Of a stretch of 64,000 nt of DNA, positions 7,475 to 16,237 are shown piece after piece (position 1 is the first letter of the stretch; each line of letters opens with the position of its first letter). The notes under the pieces are model-generated. The model worked only from the letters and a program-made list of their open reading frames with translations. It did not search any database and had not been told where the DNA came from. The DNA lies in assembly GCF_030010415.1 (NCBI RefSeq), contig NZ_JASCSA010000007.1; one strand, given 5' to 3'. Origin of the DNA: Cobetia amphilecti. Lineage in GTDB: Bacteria > Pseudomonadota > Gammaproteobacteria > Pseudomonadales > Halomonadaceae. The position numbers and the translations under genes are program-made.

Positions 7475-9202
7475 TCAGTGGTGCGTCTGGCCCAGGTCCG
7501 GGGCGAAGGCGGCCTGCATCAATTCACGCGTATAACGCTCACGGGGTGCCTCGAAGATGGCGTGGGTGCTGCCGCTTTCCACCACCTCGCCTTCCTTCAT
7601 CACGATGAGGTGGTCTGACAGCGCACGCACGACCGCCAGATCATGGCTGATGAACAGATAGGTCAGGCCATGGCGCGCCTGCAGGTCGCGCAGCAGGTCG
7701 ATCACCGTGACCTGTACCGAGCGGTCCAGCGCCGAGGTCGGCTCGTCCAGCAGCAGGAATTCCGGCTTGAGCACCAGGGCACGGGCGATGGCGATGCGCT
7801 GGCGCTGACCACCGGAGAATTCATGCGGATAGCGATTGCGCATGCCGGGGTCGAGGCTGACCTCGCTCAGGGTGTCGCAGACCCGCGCATCGCGCTGGGC
7901 GCGATTGAGCTCGGGGTGATGCACGCGCAGGCCTTCGCTGATGATCTCGCCCACGGTCAGGCGCGGCGACAGGGAGCCGAAGGGGTCCTGGAAGACAACC
8001 TGCATGCGCGAGCGCAAGGGGCGCATGCCCGACTTGTCCAGCGGCATGATATCGACGCCATCGAAGCTGATCTGGCCCTGGCTCTTGAGCAGGCGCAGCA
8101 GGGCGCGCCCCAGCGTCGACTTGCCGGAGCCGGACTCGCCGACGATGCCGATGGTCTGGCCGCGTCGCACCTCGAGATCGATGCCGCGCACCGCCTCGAA
8201 GGCGACCTTGGGCCCGAACAGCGGACGCTTGATGGTGAAACTGACACGCACATCGCGCGCCGACAGCAGCACCGGTGCATCCGCTGCCACCGGCGCCTTC
8301 TCGCCGGCCGGTTCGGCATCGATCAGCATGCGGGTGTAGTCATGCTGCGGGCTCTCGAAGACGTCATGGGTGGCGCCGGTTTCCAGCAGCTCGCCGTGAC
8401 GCATCACGCAGACGCGGTCCGCGAAGTGGCGCACGATGCTCAGGTCGTGGGTGATGAACAGGATCGCCATGCCGTAGCGCTGTTGCAGCGACTTGAGCAA
8501 CCGCAGGATCTGCGCCTGCACCGTGACATCCAGCGCGGTGGTCGGCTCATCGGCGATCAGCAGGTCCGGCTCGCAGGCCAGCGCGATGGCGATCATCACG
8601 CGCTGACGCTGTCCACCGGACAGCTCGTGGGGATAGCTGTCGATACGTCGCGCCGGCTCCGGGATGCCGACCTGCTCGATCAGTTCCAGCGCCTTGTGGC
8701 GAGCCGCGCGGCCCTTGAGGTCACGATGCAGTGCCAGTACCTCGATGATCTGGCGCCCGATGCGGTGCAGCGGGTTGAGCGAGGTCATCGGCTCCTGGAA
8801 GACGGTGGCGATGCGGTTGCCGCGCAGCTCGCGCATGCGCCGCGTCGAGGCACTCAGCAGGTCTTCGCCGCGCAGGCGGATGGCACCCTTGATCTCGGCG
8901 AGTTCCGGCAGCAGGCGCAGGATGGCGGTGGATGTGACTGACTTGCCGGAGCCGGACTCGCCGACCAGCGCCAGCGTCTCGCCCTTGTTGAGGGTGAAGC
9001 TGACGCCCTTGACGGCGGGTACCGCGCCATCCGGCAACTGGAAGTCGACCTTGAGGTCATCGATCTCCATCAGCGGCGGCGTGCCCGGCGCCTCGGCCGC
9101 CAGTCCCAGGCGAGTCAGGGTGTCGGCGCGCGCCTGGTCGGCGGCGTTGCGTGCTGGCGGCAGGCTGGAGGAGGTGCCGGAGGTAGAGGGTGAAGAAGTC
9201 AT
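7475..9202 (-). CDS. Peptide ABC transporter, fused OppD-OppF ATPase
   Basis: This cytoplasmic energy unit carries two complete ATPase halves in one 575-residue chain. Half 1 has a P-loop GESGSGKS at 81-88 and the signature LSGGQRQR at 194-201, followed by LLIADEPTTALD. Half 2 has its P-loop at 355-362, then FSGGQRQR and LLLDEPTSALD. Both halves look intact. In most Opp/Dpp systems the two are separate proteins, while fused forms occur in YejF- and GsiA-like systems. A GGAG lies 8 bases before the ATG. It is the last gene of a five-gene operon, 15 bases after the oppC-like gene. Confidence 0.93.
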   Translation of the reverse strand: MTSSPSTSGTSSSLPPARNAADQARADTLTRLGLAAEAPGTPPLMEIDDLKVDFQLPDGAVPAVKGVSFTLNKGETLALVGESGSGKSVTSTAILRLLPELAEIKGAIRLRGEDLLSASTRRMRELRGNRIATVFQEPMTSLNPLHRIGRQIIEVLALHRDLKGRAARHKALELIEQVGIPEPARRIDSYPHELSGGQRQRVMIAIALACEPDLLIADEPTTALDVTVQAQILRLLKSLQQRYGMAILFITHDLSIVRHFADRVCVMRHGELLETGATHDVFESPQHDYTRMLIDAEPAGEKAPVAADAPVLLSARDVRVSFTIKRPLFGPKVAFEAVRGIDLEVRRGQTIGIVGESGSGKSTLGRALLRLLKSQGQISFDGVDIMPLDKSGMRPLRSRMQVVFQDPFGSLSPRLTVGEIISEGLRVHHPELNRAQRDARVCDTLSEVSLDPGMRNRYPHEFSGGQRQRIAIARALVLKPEFLLLDEPTSALDRSVQVTVIDLLRDLQARHGLTYLFISHDLAVVRALSDHLIVMKEGEVVESGSTHAIFEAPRERYTRELMQAAFAPDLGQTHH

Positions 9203-9217
9203 GATCAGCGCTCCGGT

Positions 9218-10141
9218 TCAGCGAGTCTTGGGGTCGAGGGCATCACGCAGCCCATCGCCGAGGAAGTTGAGGCAGAACAGGGTCGCGGCGAGGAAGGCCG
9301 AGGGCACCAGCAGCATCCAGGGTGCGGTCTCCATCATGTCCTTGCCTTCGGAGATCAACACGCCCCATGAGGTCAGCGGTTCCTGCACGCCGAGGCCGAG
9401 GAACGACAGGAAGCTTTCCAGCAGGATGACCTTGGGCACCGTCAGCGTGACGTAGACGATCACCGGGCCCAGCGCATTGGGGATCAGGTGGCGGGTGACC
9501 ACCTGCAGGTCGCGCACCCCCAGCGCATGCGCCGCCTCGACGAATTCACGCTTCTTGAGCGCCAGCACCTGGCCGCGCACGATGCGCGACATGTCCAGCC
9601 ACTCCACCGCGCCGATGGCAGCGTAGATCAGGAAGATATTGCGACCGAACACCACCATCAGCAGGATCACTAGGAACATGAACGGCAGCGAATACATGAT
9701 GTCGACGAAGCGCATCATCAGGTTGTCGGTGCGTCCGCCGAAGTAGCCGGAGACGGCGCCGTAGAGCACGCCGATCACCAGGCTGACGAAGGTGGCGACC
9801 AGCGCCACCGACAGCGAGATCTGGCCGCCATGCAGGGTGCGGGTCAGCAGGTCGCGGCCGTTGACGTCGGTGCCGAAGACGTGGCCGGAGGCCAGGTCCG
9901 GACCGGTGCCGATGGCGTTCCAGTCGACCTCGTCGAGTTCGAAGGGCGTCAGCCATGGGCCGATCAGGCAGGCCAGCACGATGACGGCCATCACCACCAG
10001 GCTGCACATGGCAGCGCGGTTCTGCTTGAGCCGACGCCAGGCGTCGCGGGTCAGGCTGTCGCCTGCCGGCGCGGCAGGAGGCTGGCCGTCGAAGGCACTG
10101 GCACCGCCGGTGCCGTGGGGAGCGGGAGTTGTCTGTGACAT
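9218..10141 (-). CDS. Peptide ABC transporter permease, OppC-like
   Basis: This 307-residue inner-membrane permease has the OppC/DppC layout: a cytoplasmic N-terminus, one helix near residues 50-70, a periplasmic segment, and five further helices. The coupling motif ARALGVRDLQVVTRHLIPNA (here EAAHALGVRDLQ) sits before the last helices and contacts the ATPase. It ends DGLRDALDPKTR, typical of this family. It pairs with the upstream OppB-like permease to form the transmembrane pore. It lies between that gene and the fused ATPase with short spacers. Confidence 0.93.
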   Translation of the reverse strand: MSQTTPAPHGTGGASAFDGQPPAAPAGDSLTRDAWRRLKQNRAAMCSLVVMAVIVLACLIGPWLTPFELDEVDWNAIGTGPDLASGHVFGTDVNGRDLLTRTLHGGQISLSVALVATFVSLVIGVLYGAVSGYFGGRTDNLMMRFVDIMYSLPFMFLVILLMVVFGRNIFLIYAAIGAVEWLDMSRIVRGQVLALKKREFVEAAHALGVRDLQVVTRHLIPNALGPVIVYVTLTVPKVILLESFLSFLGLGVQEPLTSWGVLISEGKDMMETAPWMLLVPSAFLAATLFCLNFLGDGLRDALDPKTR

Positions 10142-10155
10142 GTCAGGGCCTCGGG

Positions 10156-11082
10156 TCAGTCGTCGTAGCGGATCTGCGGGTCGAGCATGCTGTAGAGCAG
10201 ATCGACGATCAGGTTGAGCAGCAGGATCAAGGCGCCATAGAAGACCACCGTGCCCATCACCAGGGTGTAGTCACGATTGAGCGCACCCTGCACGAAATAG
10301 CGCCCGATGCCGGGAATGCCGAAGATCTGCTCGATCACCACCGAGCCGGTGATGATGCCGGCGATGGCCGGGCCGAGGTACGAGACCACCGGCAGCATCG
10401 CCGGTCGCAATGCATGGCGCAGAATCACCTTCCACTCGCTCAGCCCCTTGGCGCGGGCGGTGCGGATATAGTGACTGCCGAGCACCTCGATCATGCTGGC
10501 GCGCATCATGCGGGCGATGTAGGCGATCTGCTGGATGGAGAGCGCCACCACCGGCAGCAGCAGGTTCTGCCAGGCGCCACCGTTCCAGCCGCCGGCCGGC
10601 AACCAGCCGAGCAGCACGCCGAACACCAGCGCCAGCAGCGGGGCGATCACGAAGTTGGGCACCGCGATCCCCGCCAGCGCAGTACTCATCACCACGTAAT
10701 CCGCCGTCGAGTTGCGCCGGATGGCCGCGATCACCCCCAGCGGCACCCCGATCAGCAGCGCGGCCAGAATCGCCCACATGCCCAGCTCCAGACTGGCCGG
10801 GAAGCCCTGGCTGATCAGCTCGCTGACATCGAAGTCCTTGTACTTGAAGGACGGGCCGAGATCGCCCTGCACCAGATCGCCCAGATAGCGCAGATACTGC
10901 ATCGGCAATGGCTCATCCAGGTGATAGGCCGCGCGCAGGTTCTGCTCGATTTCCGGGGGCAGGCGGCGCTCGCCATCGAAGGGGCCGCCCGGGGCGACCC
11001 GCATCAGGAAGAACGACAGGGTGATCACGATCAGCAGGGTGGGAATCGCCTGCAGCAACCGTTTGAGGGTGTAGCTCAGCAT
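10156..11082 (-). CDS. Peptide ABC transporter permease, OppB-like
   Basis: This 308-residue inner-membrane permease begins MLSYTLKRLLQAIPTLLIV, the usual first helix of OppB/DppB proteins, and includes GDLGPS, the coupling loop YIRTARAKGLSEWKVILRHA and the end LLYSMLDPQIRYDD. Six transmembrane segments are expected. It forms the translocation channel with the OppC-like partner encoded 14 bases downstream. The OppA-like genes lie upstream on the same strand. Confidence 0.93.
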   Translation of the reverse strand: MLSYTLKRLLQAIPTLLIVITLSFFLMRVAPGGPFDGERRLPPEIEQNLRAAYHLDEPLPMQYLRYLGDLVQGDLGPSFKYKDFDVSELISQGFPASLELGMWAILAALLIGVPLGVIAAIRRNSTADYVVMSTALAGIAVPNFVIAPLLALVFGVLLGWLPAGGWNGGAWQNLLLPVVALSIQQIAYIARMMRASMIEVLGSHYIRTARAKGLSEWKVILRHALRPAMLPVVSYLGPAIAGIITGSVVIEQIFGIPGIGRYFVQGALNRDYTLVMGTVVFYGALILLLNLIVDLLYSMLDPQIRYDD

Positions 11083-11141
11083 CCAGTGCTCCGTCCGGGC
11101 CGCTGCCCGGGTGTGTCGTTGTTATTGGTGACTGTCGTCTG

Positions 11142-12779
11142 TCAGTGCGAGGTATCGAGCTGCAGGTAGCGACTCGGGTGCACGTCCAGCGCATTGGGCG
11201 CCCAGCCGCTGATGGCGGGGTCGACAAGGCTGGAGGTGACATAGTCGTAGAGCGGCAGCACCACATCGTTGTCGAGCAGATACTGCTCGGCATCGTGGAG
11301 CTGGCGCTGGCGGGTGCCGACATCTCCTTCACGCGCCGCCGCCTCGATGAGCGCATCGTAGGTCGGCGAGCTGAGCCCGGGCGCGTTGGAGGTGTTGTCG
11401 CTGCTGAAAGCGTTCAGGAAGTCGTAGGCATCGGCGATGGTCGCGATCATGCCGTAACGGCCGACCTCGAAATCGCCCAGCGCCAGATCGCGGTAATGCA
11501 CCGCGGCCTCGGTATTGGTCAGCGTCACCTTCACGCCCAGCGGTTTCCACATCGCCCCCAGGGCCACGGCGATCTTCTTGTGATCTTCCAGGGTGTTGTA
11601 GCGCAGGGTCAGCTCAAGCGGGGCATCCGGGCCATAGCCCGCGTCTGCCATCAGCTCACGCGCCTTCGCCATGCGCCGGTCCATCGACCAGTCAGCGAAG
11701 TCGAAGCGCGCGCCCTGATGCTCACCCAATGCCTTCGGCACGAAGTGCCAGGAGGGAATCTGGCCCATGCCGAGAATGCGCTCGATGATCACCTCACGGC
11801 GCGTGGCCAGATTCAGCGCGCGACGAATGCGCTGGTCGGCCACCGGCGAGCCATCACGCAGATTGAAGACATAGAAGTACTCGCCGAGGATCGGGTAGGT
11901 CAGCAGGGCAGCGGCCAGATTGTCCTGGATCCAGGTGTAATGGCTGGCGGGTACGCCGTAGGCGATCTCGACTTCGCCGGCGCGGAAGCGATTGAGCGCG
12001 GCATGACTCTCCTCGATGGGCAGGTAGACCACCTCATCGAGCGCGACCGTGTCCGCCGCGTGATAGCGAGGATTGGGTGTCAGGCGAATCTCGGCCTGGG
12101 GCGACCAGGTCTTGAGCACGAAGGCACCCGAGGTAGCCATGTTGGCCGGTCGGGTCCAGTCAGCGCCCTTGGCCGCGATCACATGGCGTGGCAGCGGAGC
12201 GGCTTCGCTCATCGCCAGCGTCTGCTCCAGCGTCGCCGAAGGGTGGCTGAGAGTGATGGTAAGCGTCTGCGCATCCGGTGCGGCCACGCCGAGTTGATCC
12301 GGCGCTAGCGCACCGGTATTCACTGCGCGGGCATTGACGATCGGGTAGTAGAGCGTAGCGTTGTGGGCCGCGGTGGCGGGTGTCAGCAGGCGGCGCAGCG
12401 CGAAGACGGCATCCTCGGCGGTCAGCGGCGTGCCGTCTGACCATTCGAGCCCCTCGCGCAGATGAAAGGTCCAGCTCAGCCCATCGGCGGACGACTCCCA
12501 GCGCTCTGCCAGCCCGGGAATCAGCTCGCCATTGGCGGAGTAGGCGATCAGCGGCTCGAACAGATCACGCGTGATGCGTGTCTCCCAGGTGCCGTTGGTC
12601 TGTTGCGGGTCCAGCGAGCCGGGTTCGGCGCCATTGGCGATACGCAGGATCTGCTCGCTCTGGCTTGAAGATTCTGCGGCCATGGCGCAGCCGGAAGCGC
12701 CAAGGGAGAGGGGAAGAACGGACAGCAGCAGGCCTGCGCTGAGGCTTGCCGCGCATTGCATCGGTGAGGTGGGGGACAT
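11142..12779 (-). CDS. Oligopeptide-binding protein, OppA-like, second paralogue
   Basis: This exported solute-binding protein (family 5) would deliver peptides to the OppBC-type channel. The 545-residue product has a secretion signal ending near GASGCAMAAE. The Cys might make it a lipoprotein, although the -3 residue is Ala and not Leu, so cleavage after AMA is also possible. The mature part opens with LRIANGAEPGSLDPQQTNGTWE. I chose the ATG preceded by AAGGAG at 7 bases over a longer frame. It is clearly paralogous to the preceding binding protein along its whole length, but its alignment shows many substitutions, so specificity may differ. Confidence 0.9.
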   Translation of the reverse strand: MSPTSPMQCAASLSAGLLLSVLPLSLGASGCAMAAESSSQSEQILRIANGAEPGSLDPQQTNGTWETRITRDLFEPLIAYSANGELIPGLAERWESSADGLSWTFHLREGLEWSDGTPLTAEDAVFALRRLLTPATAAHNATLYYPIVNARAVNTGALAPDQLGVAAPDAQTLTITLSHPSATLEQTLAMSEAAPLPRHVIAAKGADWTRPANMATSGAFVLKTWSPQAEIRLTPNPRYHAADTVALDEVVYLPIEESHAALNRFRAGEVEIAYGVPASHYTWIQDNLAAALLTYPILGEYFYVFNLRDGSPVADQRIRRALNLATRREVIIERILGMGQIPSWHFVPKALGEHQGARFDFADWSMDRRMAKARELMADAGYGPDAPLELTLRYNTLEDHKKIAVALGAMWKPLGVKVTLTNTEAAVHYRDLALGDFEVGRYGMIATIADAYDFLNAFSSDNTSNAPGLSSPTYDALIEAAAREGDVGTRQRQLHDAEQYLLDNDVVLPLYDYVTSSLVDPAISGWAPNALDVHPSRYLQLDTSH

Positions 12780-12929
12780 GCATGAACTCCTTGTCACGCC
12801 CGTGGGGCGCGACGTCATCTTCTGGTGCCATCCTTGGCAGATGCCACGCTCCTGCCCTGCCAGGCACGAGCGTGGACCCATGACGATCTAGAGAGCGGCG
12901 AGCCAGGTCAGAGGCTCACAGGGCGCGCC

Positions 12930-14555
12930 TCACTCGGAGAACGAGACCCAGCGCGAGCGGTGGGTATCCTCGATGTTGTTCTTCCAGCCGCTGAGCTTGG
13001 GGTTCACCAGATTGCGCGACACGTAGTAGTAGATCGGCAGCACGGCGTAGTCATCCAGCGCCTTGCGCTCGGCGTCCTGCATCAGCGCCTCGCGATCCTC
13101 CATGTCGAGCGTATTGGCAGCCTCTTGCATGTCGTCATCCAGCGCACTGTTGGAATAGGCGCCGTAGTTGTTGGGCACGCCGCTTTCCAGCAGGTTGAGG
13201 AAGTTCTGGGCGTCGTTGTAGTCGCCGATCCAGCCGGCGCGGCCGACATCGAACTTGCCCTGGCGCATGTCCTCGTAGTGCACCGCGACTTCGGCATTCA
13301 ACAGATTGACCTTCACGCCCAGTGGCTTCCACATCGCGGCGGCGGCGATGGCCACCTTCTTGTGGTCTTCGCTGGTGTTGTAGCGCAGGGTCAGCTCCAG
13401 CGGGTTGTCCGGGCCATAGCCGGCGTCTTCCATCAGGGACCGGGCCTTCTGCATGCGCTCATCCATCGACATGTCCTTGAAGGCCATTTCCTGGATGTCG
13501 TAATGGTTCACGCCGGTGGGCACGAAGCTGTAGGCCGGCACTTCGCCGGTGCCGAGAATCTTGTCGGTGATGATGTTGCGGCGGATGGAGAGGTTGAGCG
13601 CCTCACGCACGCGTGGGTCTGCGGTGGCATGGCCATCGCGCGAGTTGAGCACGTAGTAGTAGATGCCCAGGTAGGGCGCGACGTGGGTGGCGTCCGGCAG
13701 GTTGTCCTTCAGCCAGCCGTATTGCTGGGTCGGGAATTCGCGCGCGATATCGATCTCGCCGGCGCGGAAGCGCTTCAGGGCGCTGTTGCGTTCCTCGATG
13801 GGGTAGTAGATCACCTCATCCAGCGCGACCTCCCTGGCATCGTGGAACTCAGGATTCTTGAGCGCGACGATGCGGGTCTGCGGCTGCCACTCGCTCAGCT
13901 CGAAGGCGCCGTTGGAGACCATCTTGCCGGGGTCGGTCCAGTCCTTGCCGTACTTCTCCACCACATGTTTCGGCAGCGGGTAGGCGGTGTAGTGCGACAG
14001 CTGATCCAGGAAGTAGGGCGTCGGGCGCTCGAGGGTGATCTCGAGGGTGTGGTCATCCACGGCACGCACGCCGAGGGTGTCCGGCTCGGCCTCGCCGCTG
14101 TTGATGGCCTTGGCGTTCTTGATCGGATACAGGATGTAGGCGTAATCCGAGGCATTTTCCGGCGTCATGATGCGCTTGAGCGCGTACACGAAGTCCTCGG
14201 CAGTCACTGGCTCACCATCGGACCACTTGCCGTTCTCGCGCAGCGTGAAGGTGTAGGTCTTGCCATCGTCGGAAATCTGCCACGACTCGGCCGCGCCGGG
14301 GATGCGCTCGCCATCGGCGGCTTCGGTGACCAGTCCCTCGAAGAGGTCGCCCACCACGTCATTTTCCCAGGTGCCGGAGATCTGCTGCGGGTCCAGCGAG
14401 GCCGGTTCGCCCATGATCGCCAGCTTGAGCGTGTCGGCCATGACGCCCTGGGAGGCAACGATGCCCCCGGCCAGCAGCAGAGAACCTGCCAGGCGTTTGA
14501 GCGCGAAGCGTTTGGGGAGCACCGAGGTGTGAGAGGGGGAGTGCAGTCGTGCCAT
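12930..14555 (-). CDS. Oligopeptide-binding protein, OppA-like, first paralogue
   Basis: This periplasmic solute-binding protein of family 5 is the first gene of the transporter operon. The 541 residues start with a signal peptide (LAGSLLLAGGIVASQGVMA), then LKLAIMGEPASLDPQQISG, RENGKWSDGEPVTAEDFVYA and a C-terminal SGWKNNIEDTHRSRW, all typical of OppA/MppA. No good Shine-Dalgarno is visible before the ATG. The family binds di- to oligopeptides with little side-chain preference, and some members take murein peptides; which applies here is unknown. Confidence 0.92.
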   Translation of the reverse strand: MARLHSPSHTSVLPKRFALKRLAGSLLLAGGIVASQGVMADTLKLAIMGEPASLDPQQISGTWENDVVGDLFEGLVTEAADGERIPGAAESWQISDDGKTYTFTLRENGKWSDGEPVTAEDFVYALKRIMTPENASDYAYILYPIKNAKAINSGEAEPDTLGVRAVDDHTLEITLERPTPYFLDQLSHYTAYPLPKHVVEKYGKDWTDPGKMVSNGAFELSEWQPQTRIVALKNPEFHDAREVALDEVIYYPIEERNSALKRFRAGEIDIAREFPTQQYGWLKDNLPDATHVAPYLGIYYYVLNSRDGHATADPRVREALNLSIRRNIITDKILGTGEVPAYSFVPTGVNHYDIQEMAFKDMSMDERMQKARSLMEDAGYGPDNPLELTLRYNTSEDHKKVAIAAAAMWKPLGVKVNLLNAEVAVHYEDMRQGKFDVGRAGWIGDYNDAQNFLNLLESGVPNNYGAYSNSALDDDMQEAANTLDMEDREALMQDAERKALDDYAVLPIYYYVSRNLVNPKLSGWKNNIEDTHRSRWVSFSE

Positions 14556-14974
14556 GATAGGGAGGCTCGCTATTGTTGTTAGGGGTAATACGAGTGTCGC
14601 CTTCTACCATCGAATCTTTTCCTGCCCGCTGTCCATGTTAAAAAATGGATGGCTTATGCATGCATTCGATAAACGTCATGCAAGGCGTGGAAACTCGGGC
14701 CCTTCGGGGCTGTCGGACCTTTGAATCACTTTGGTCGTATTCGCCGCCTGCCCGCTGATGGGCGGCTGGGCTGGCAGCCGAGAGCCGTCGCTTGCCCGCT
14801 GGCCACGGATGATGGGCCGGGCATGGTCGCCACGCCGGGAAATGGCTACAATATCGGGCTTTGCGCGCTGTCGATCTGCACATGCACCCTCGGGTGGCAT
14901 GTGGCGGAGCCCGTCGCTTGCGACAGGATCGCCGCGCACCCATTCACGCATCATCGCCTCAAGACAGGACGACC
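14556..14974. other. Divergent intergenic region between the peptide operon and prfB
   Basis: This stretch must hold promoters for both directions. TACAAT at 14847-14852 is a plausible -10 for prfB, but no good -35 matches it. The short open frames here overlap on both strands and lack ribosome sites, so I treat it as non-coding. Confidence 0.45.
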
Positions 14975-16073
14975 ATGCAAGAGATCAATCCGATCACCAA
15001 CCTCATCAAGGACCTGTCCGAAAGGGCAGAAGTCCTGAGGGGGTACCTTTGACTATGCCGAAAAGCAGGATCGGCTAGAGGAAGTCACTCGCGAGCTCGA
15101 GAATCCGGATGTCTGGAATGACCCGGACTACGCGCAGAAGCTCGGCAAGGAACGTGCGTCGCTGGAGCTGGTCGTCAAGACCCTCGACGACATGAGCAAC
15201 GGTCTGTCTGACTGCTCCGACCTGCTGGAAATGGCGGTCGAGGAAGAGGACGAAGGCACCGTGGACGAAGTCGTCCGCGAGCTGGACCAGCTCAAGGCCA
15301 GTCTCGAGAAGCTCGAGTTCCGCCGCATGTTCTCGGGTGAGATGGACGCCAACAACGCCTACCTCGACATCCAGGCAGGCTCCGGCGGTACCGAAGCGCA
15401 GGATTGGGGCAACATGTTGCTGCGCATGTACCTGCGCTGGGCCGAGCATCACGGTTTCAAGACCGAGATCGTCGAGGCGAGCGCCGGTGAAGTCGCCGGC
15501 ATCAAGTCCGCGACCATCCACGTCGAGGGCGATTACGCCTTCGGTTGGCTGCGCACCGAGCTTGGCGTGCATCGTCTGGTCCGCAAGAGTCCCTTCGACT
15601 CCGGCGGCCGTCGTCACACCTCGTTCGCGTCCGTGTTCGTGTCGCCGGAAATCGATGACAACATCGAGATCGACATCAATCCGGCCGACCTGCGCACCGA
15701 TACCTATCGCTCCTCCGGTGCCGGTGGTCAGCACGTCAACACCACCGATTCCGCGGTACGTATCACCCACGTGCCGACAGGTATCGTGGCGGCCTGCCAG
15801 ACCGAGCGTAGCCAGCACTCCAACCGTGACCGCGCCATGAAGATGCTGAAGGCGCGTATCTACGAAGCCGAGATGCAGAAGCGCAACGCCGCCAAGCAGG
15901 AACTCGAGGACTCCAAGTCCGATATCGGCTGGGGCAGCCAGATCCGCTCCTACGTCCTCGATGACCAGCGCATCAAGGACCTGCGGACCAGCGTCCAGTC
16001 GAGCAACTGTGACAAGGTGCTCGACGGCGACCTCGATGACTTCATCGTCGCCAGCCTCAAGATGGGGCTCTGA
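14975..16073 (+). CDS. prfB: Peptide chain release factor 2 (programmed +1 frameshift)
   Basis: RF2 recognises UGA and UAA stop codons and triggers peptide release. The first 25 codons end at an in-frame TGA (15050-15052) inside AGGGGGTACCTTTGAC, which matches the classic autoregulatory site: an internal Shine-Dalgarno-like AGGGGG, the slippery CTT, then TGAC. A +1 shift resumes reading at GAC (15051) and gives 365 residues. The stop-codon recognition motif SPF falls at about 205-207 and GGQ at about 250-252, the same numbers as in E. coli. Low RF2 favours shifting and so raises RF2. AGGA precedes the ATG. Confidence 0.97.
15041..15053 (+). promoter_or_regulatory. RF2 recoding site
   Basis: GGGTACCTTTGAC, preceded by AG, contains the CTT-TGA-C shift site with the AGGGGG stimulator three bases before CTT. 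Both parts and their spacing match the E. coli prfB signal. Confidence 0.95.
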
Positions 16074-16105
16074 GCGCGAGTACCCTCGCGGCCCAGCGCC
16101 TATTC

Positions 16106-16132
16106 GCCTCCGCCGGTCTCGCCGGCGGAGGC
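16106..16132. other. Hairpin between prfB and lysS
   Basis: GCCTCCGCCGG pairs perfectly with CCGGCGGAGGC around a 5-base loop. No T run follows, so it may stabilise the prfB 3' end or act as a weak attenuator in a prfB-lysS transcript. Confidence 0.5.
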
Positions 16133-16237
16133 CACGAATCCCCGTATCGCAGTCAGTACTGATGGTCACAATCGTCAGGCTGATCATGATCTGTCGTGGC
16201 CCAGGCCATGACCCTTTGACACGAGACAGGCCCCTCC

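Noticed and set aside
10129..11169. 346-codon plus-strand frame opposite the OppB-like gene
   Set aside because: Composition is that of an antisense reading of a membrane protein; no motif or ribosome site.
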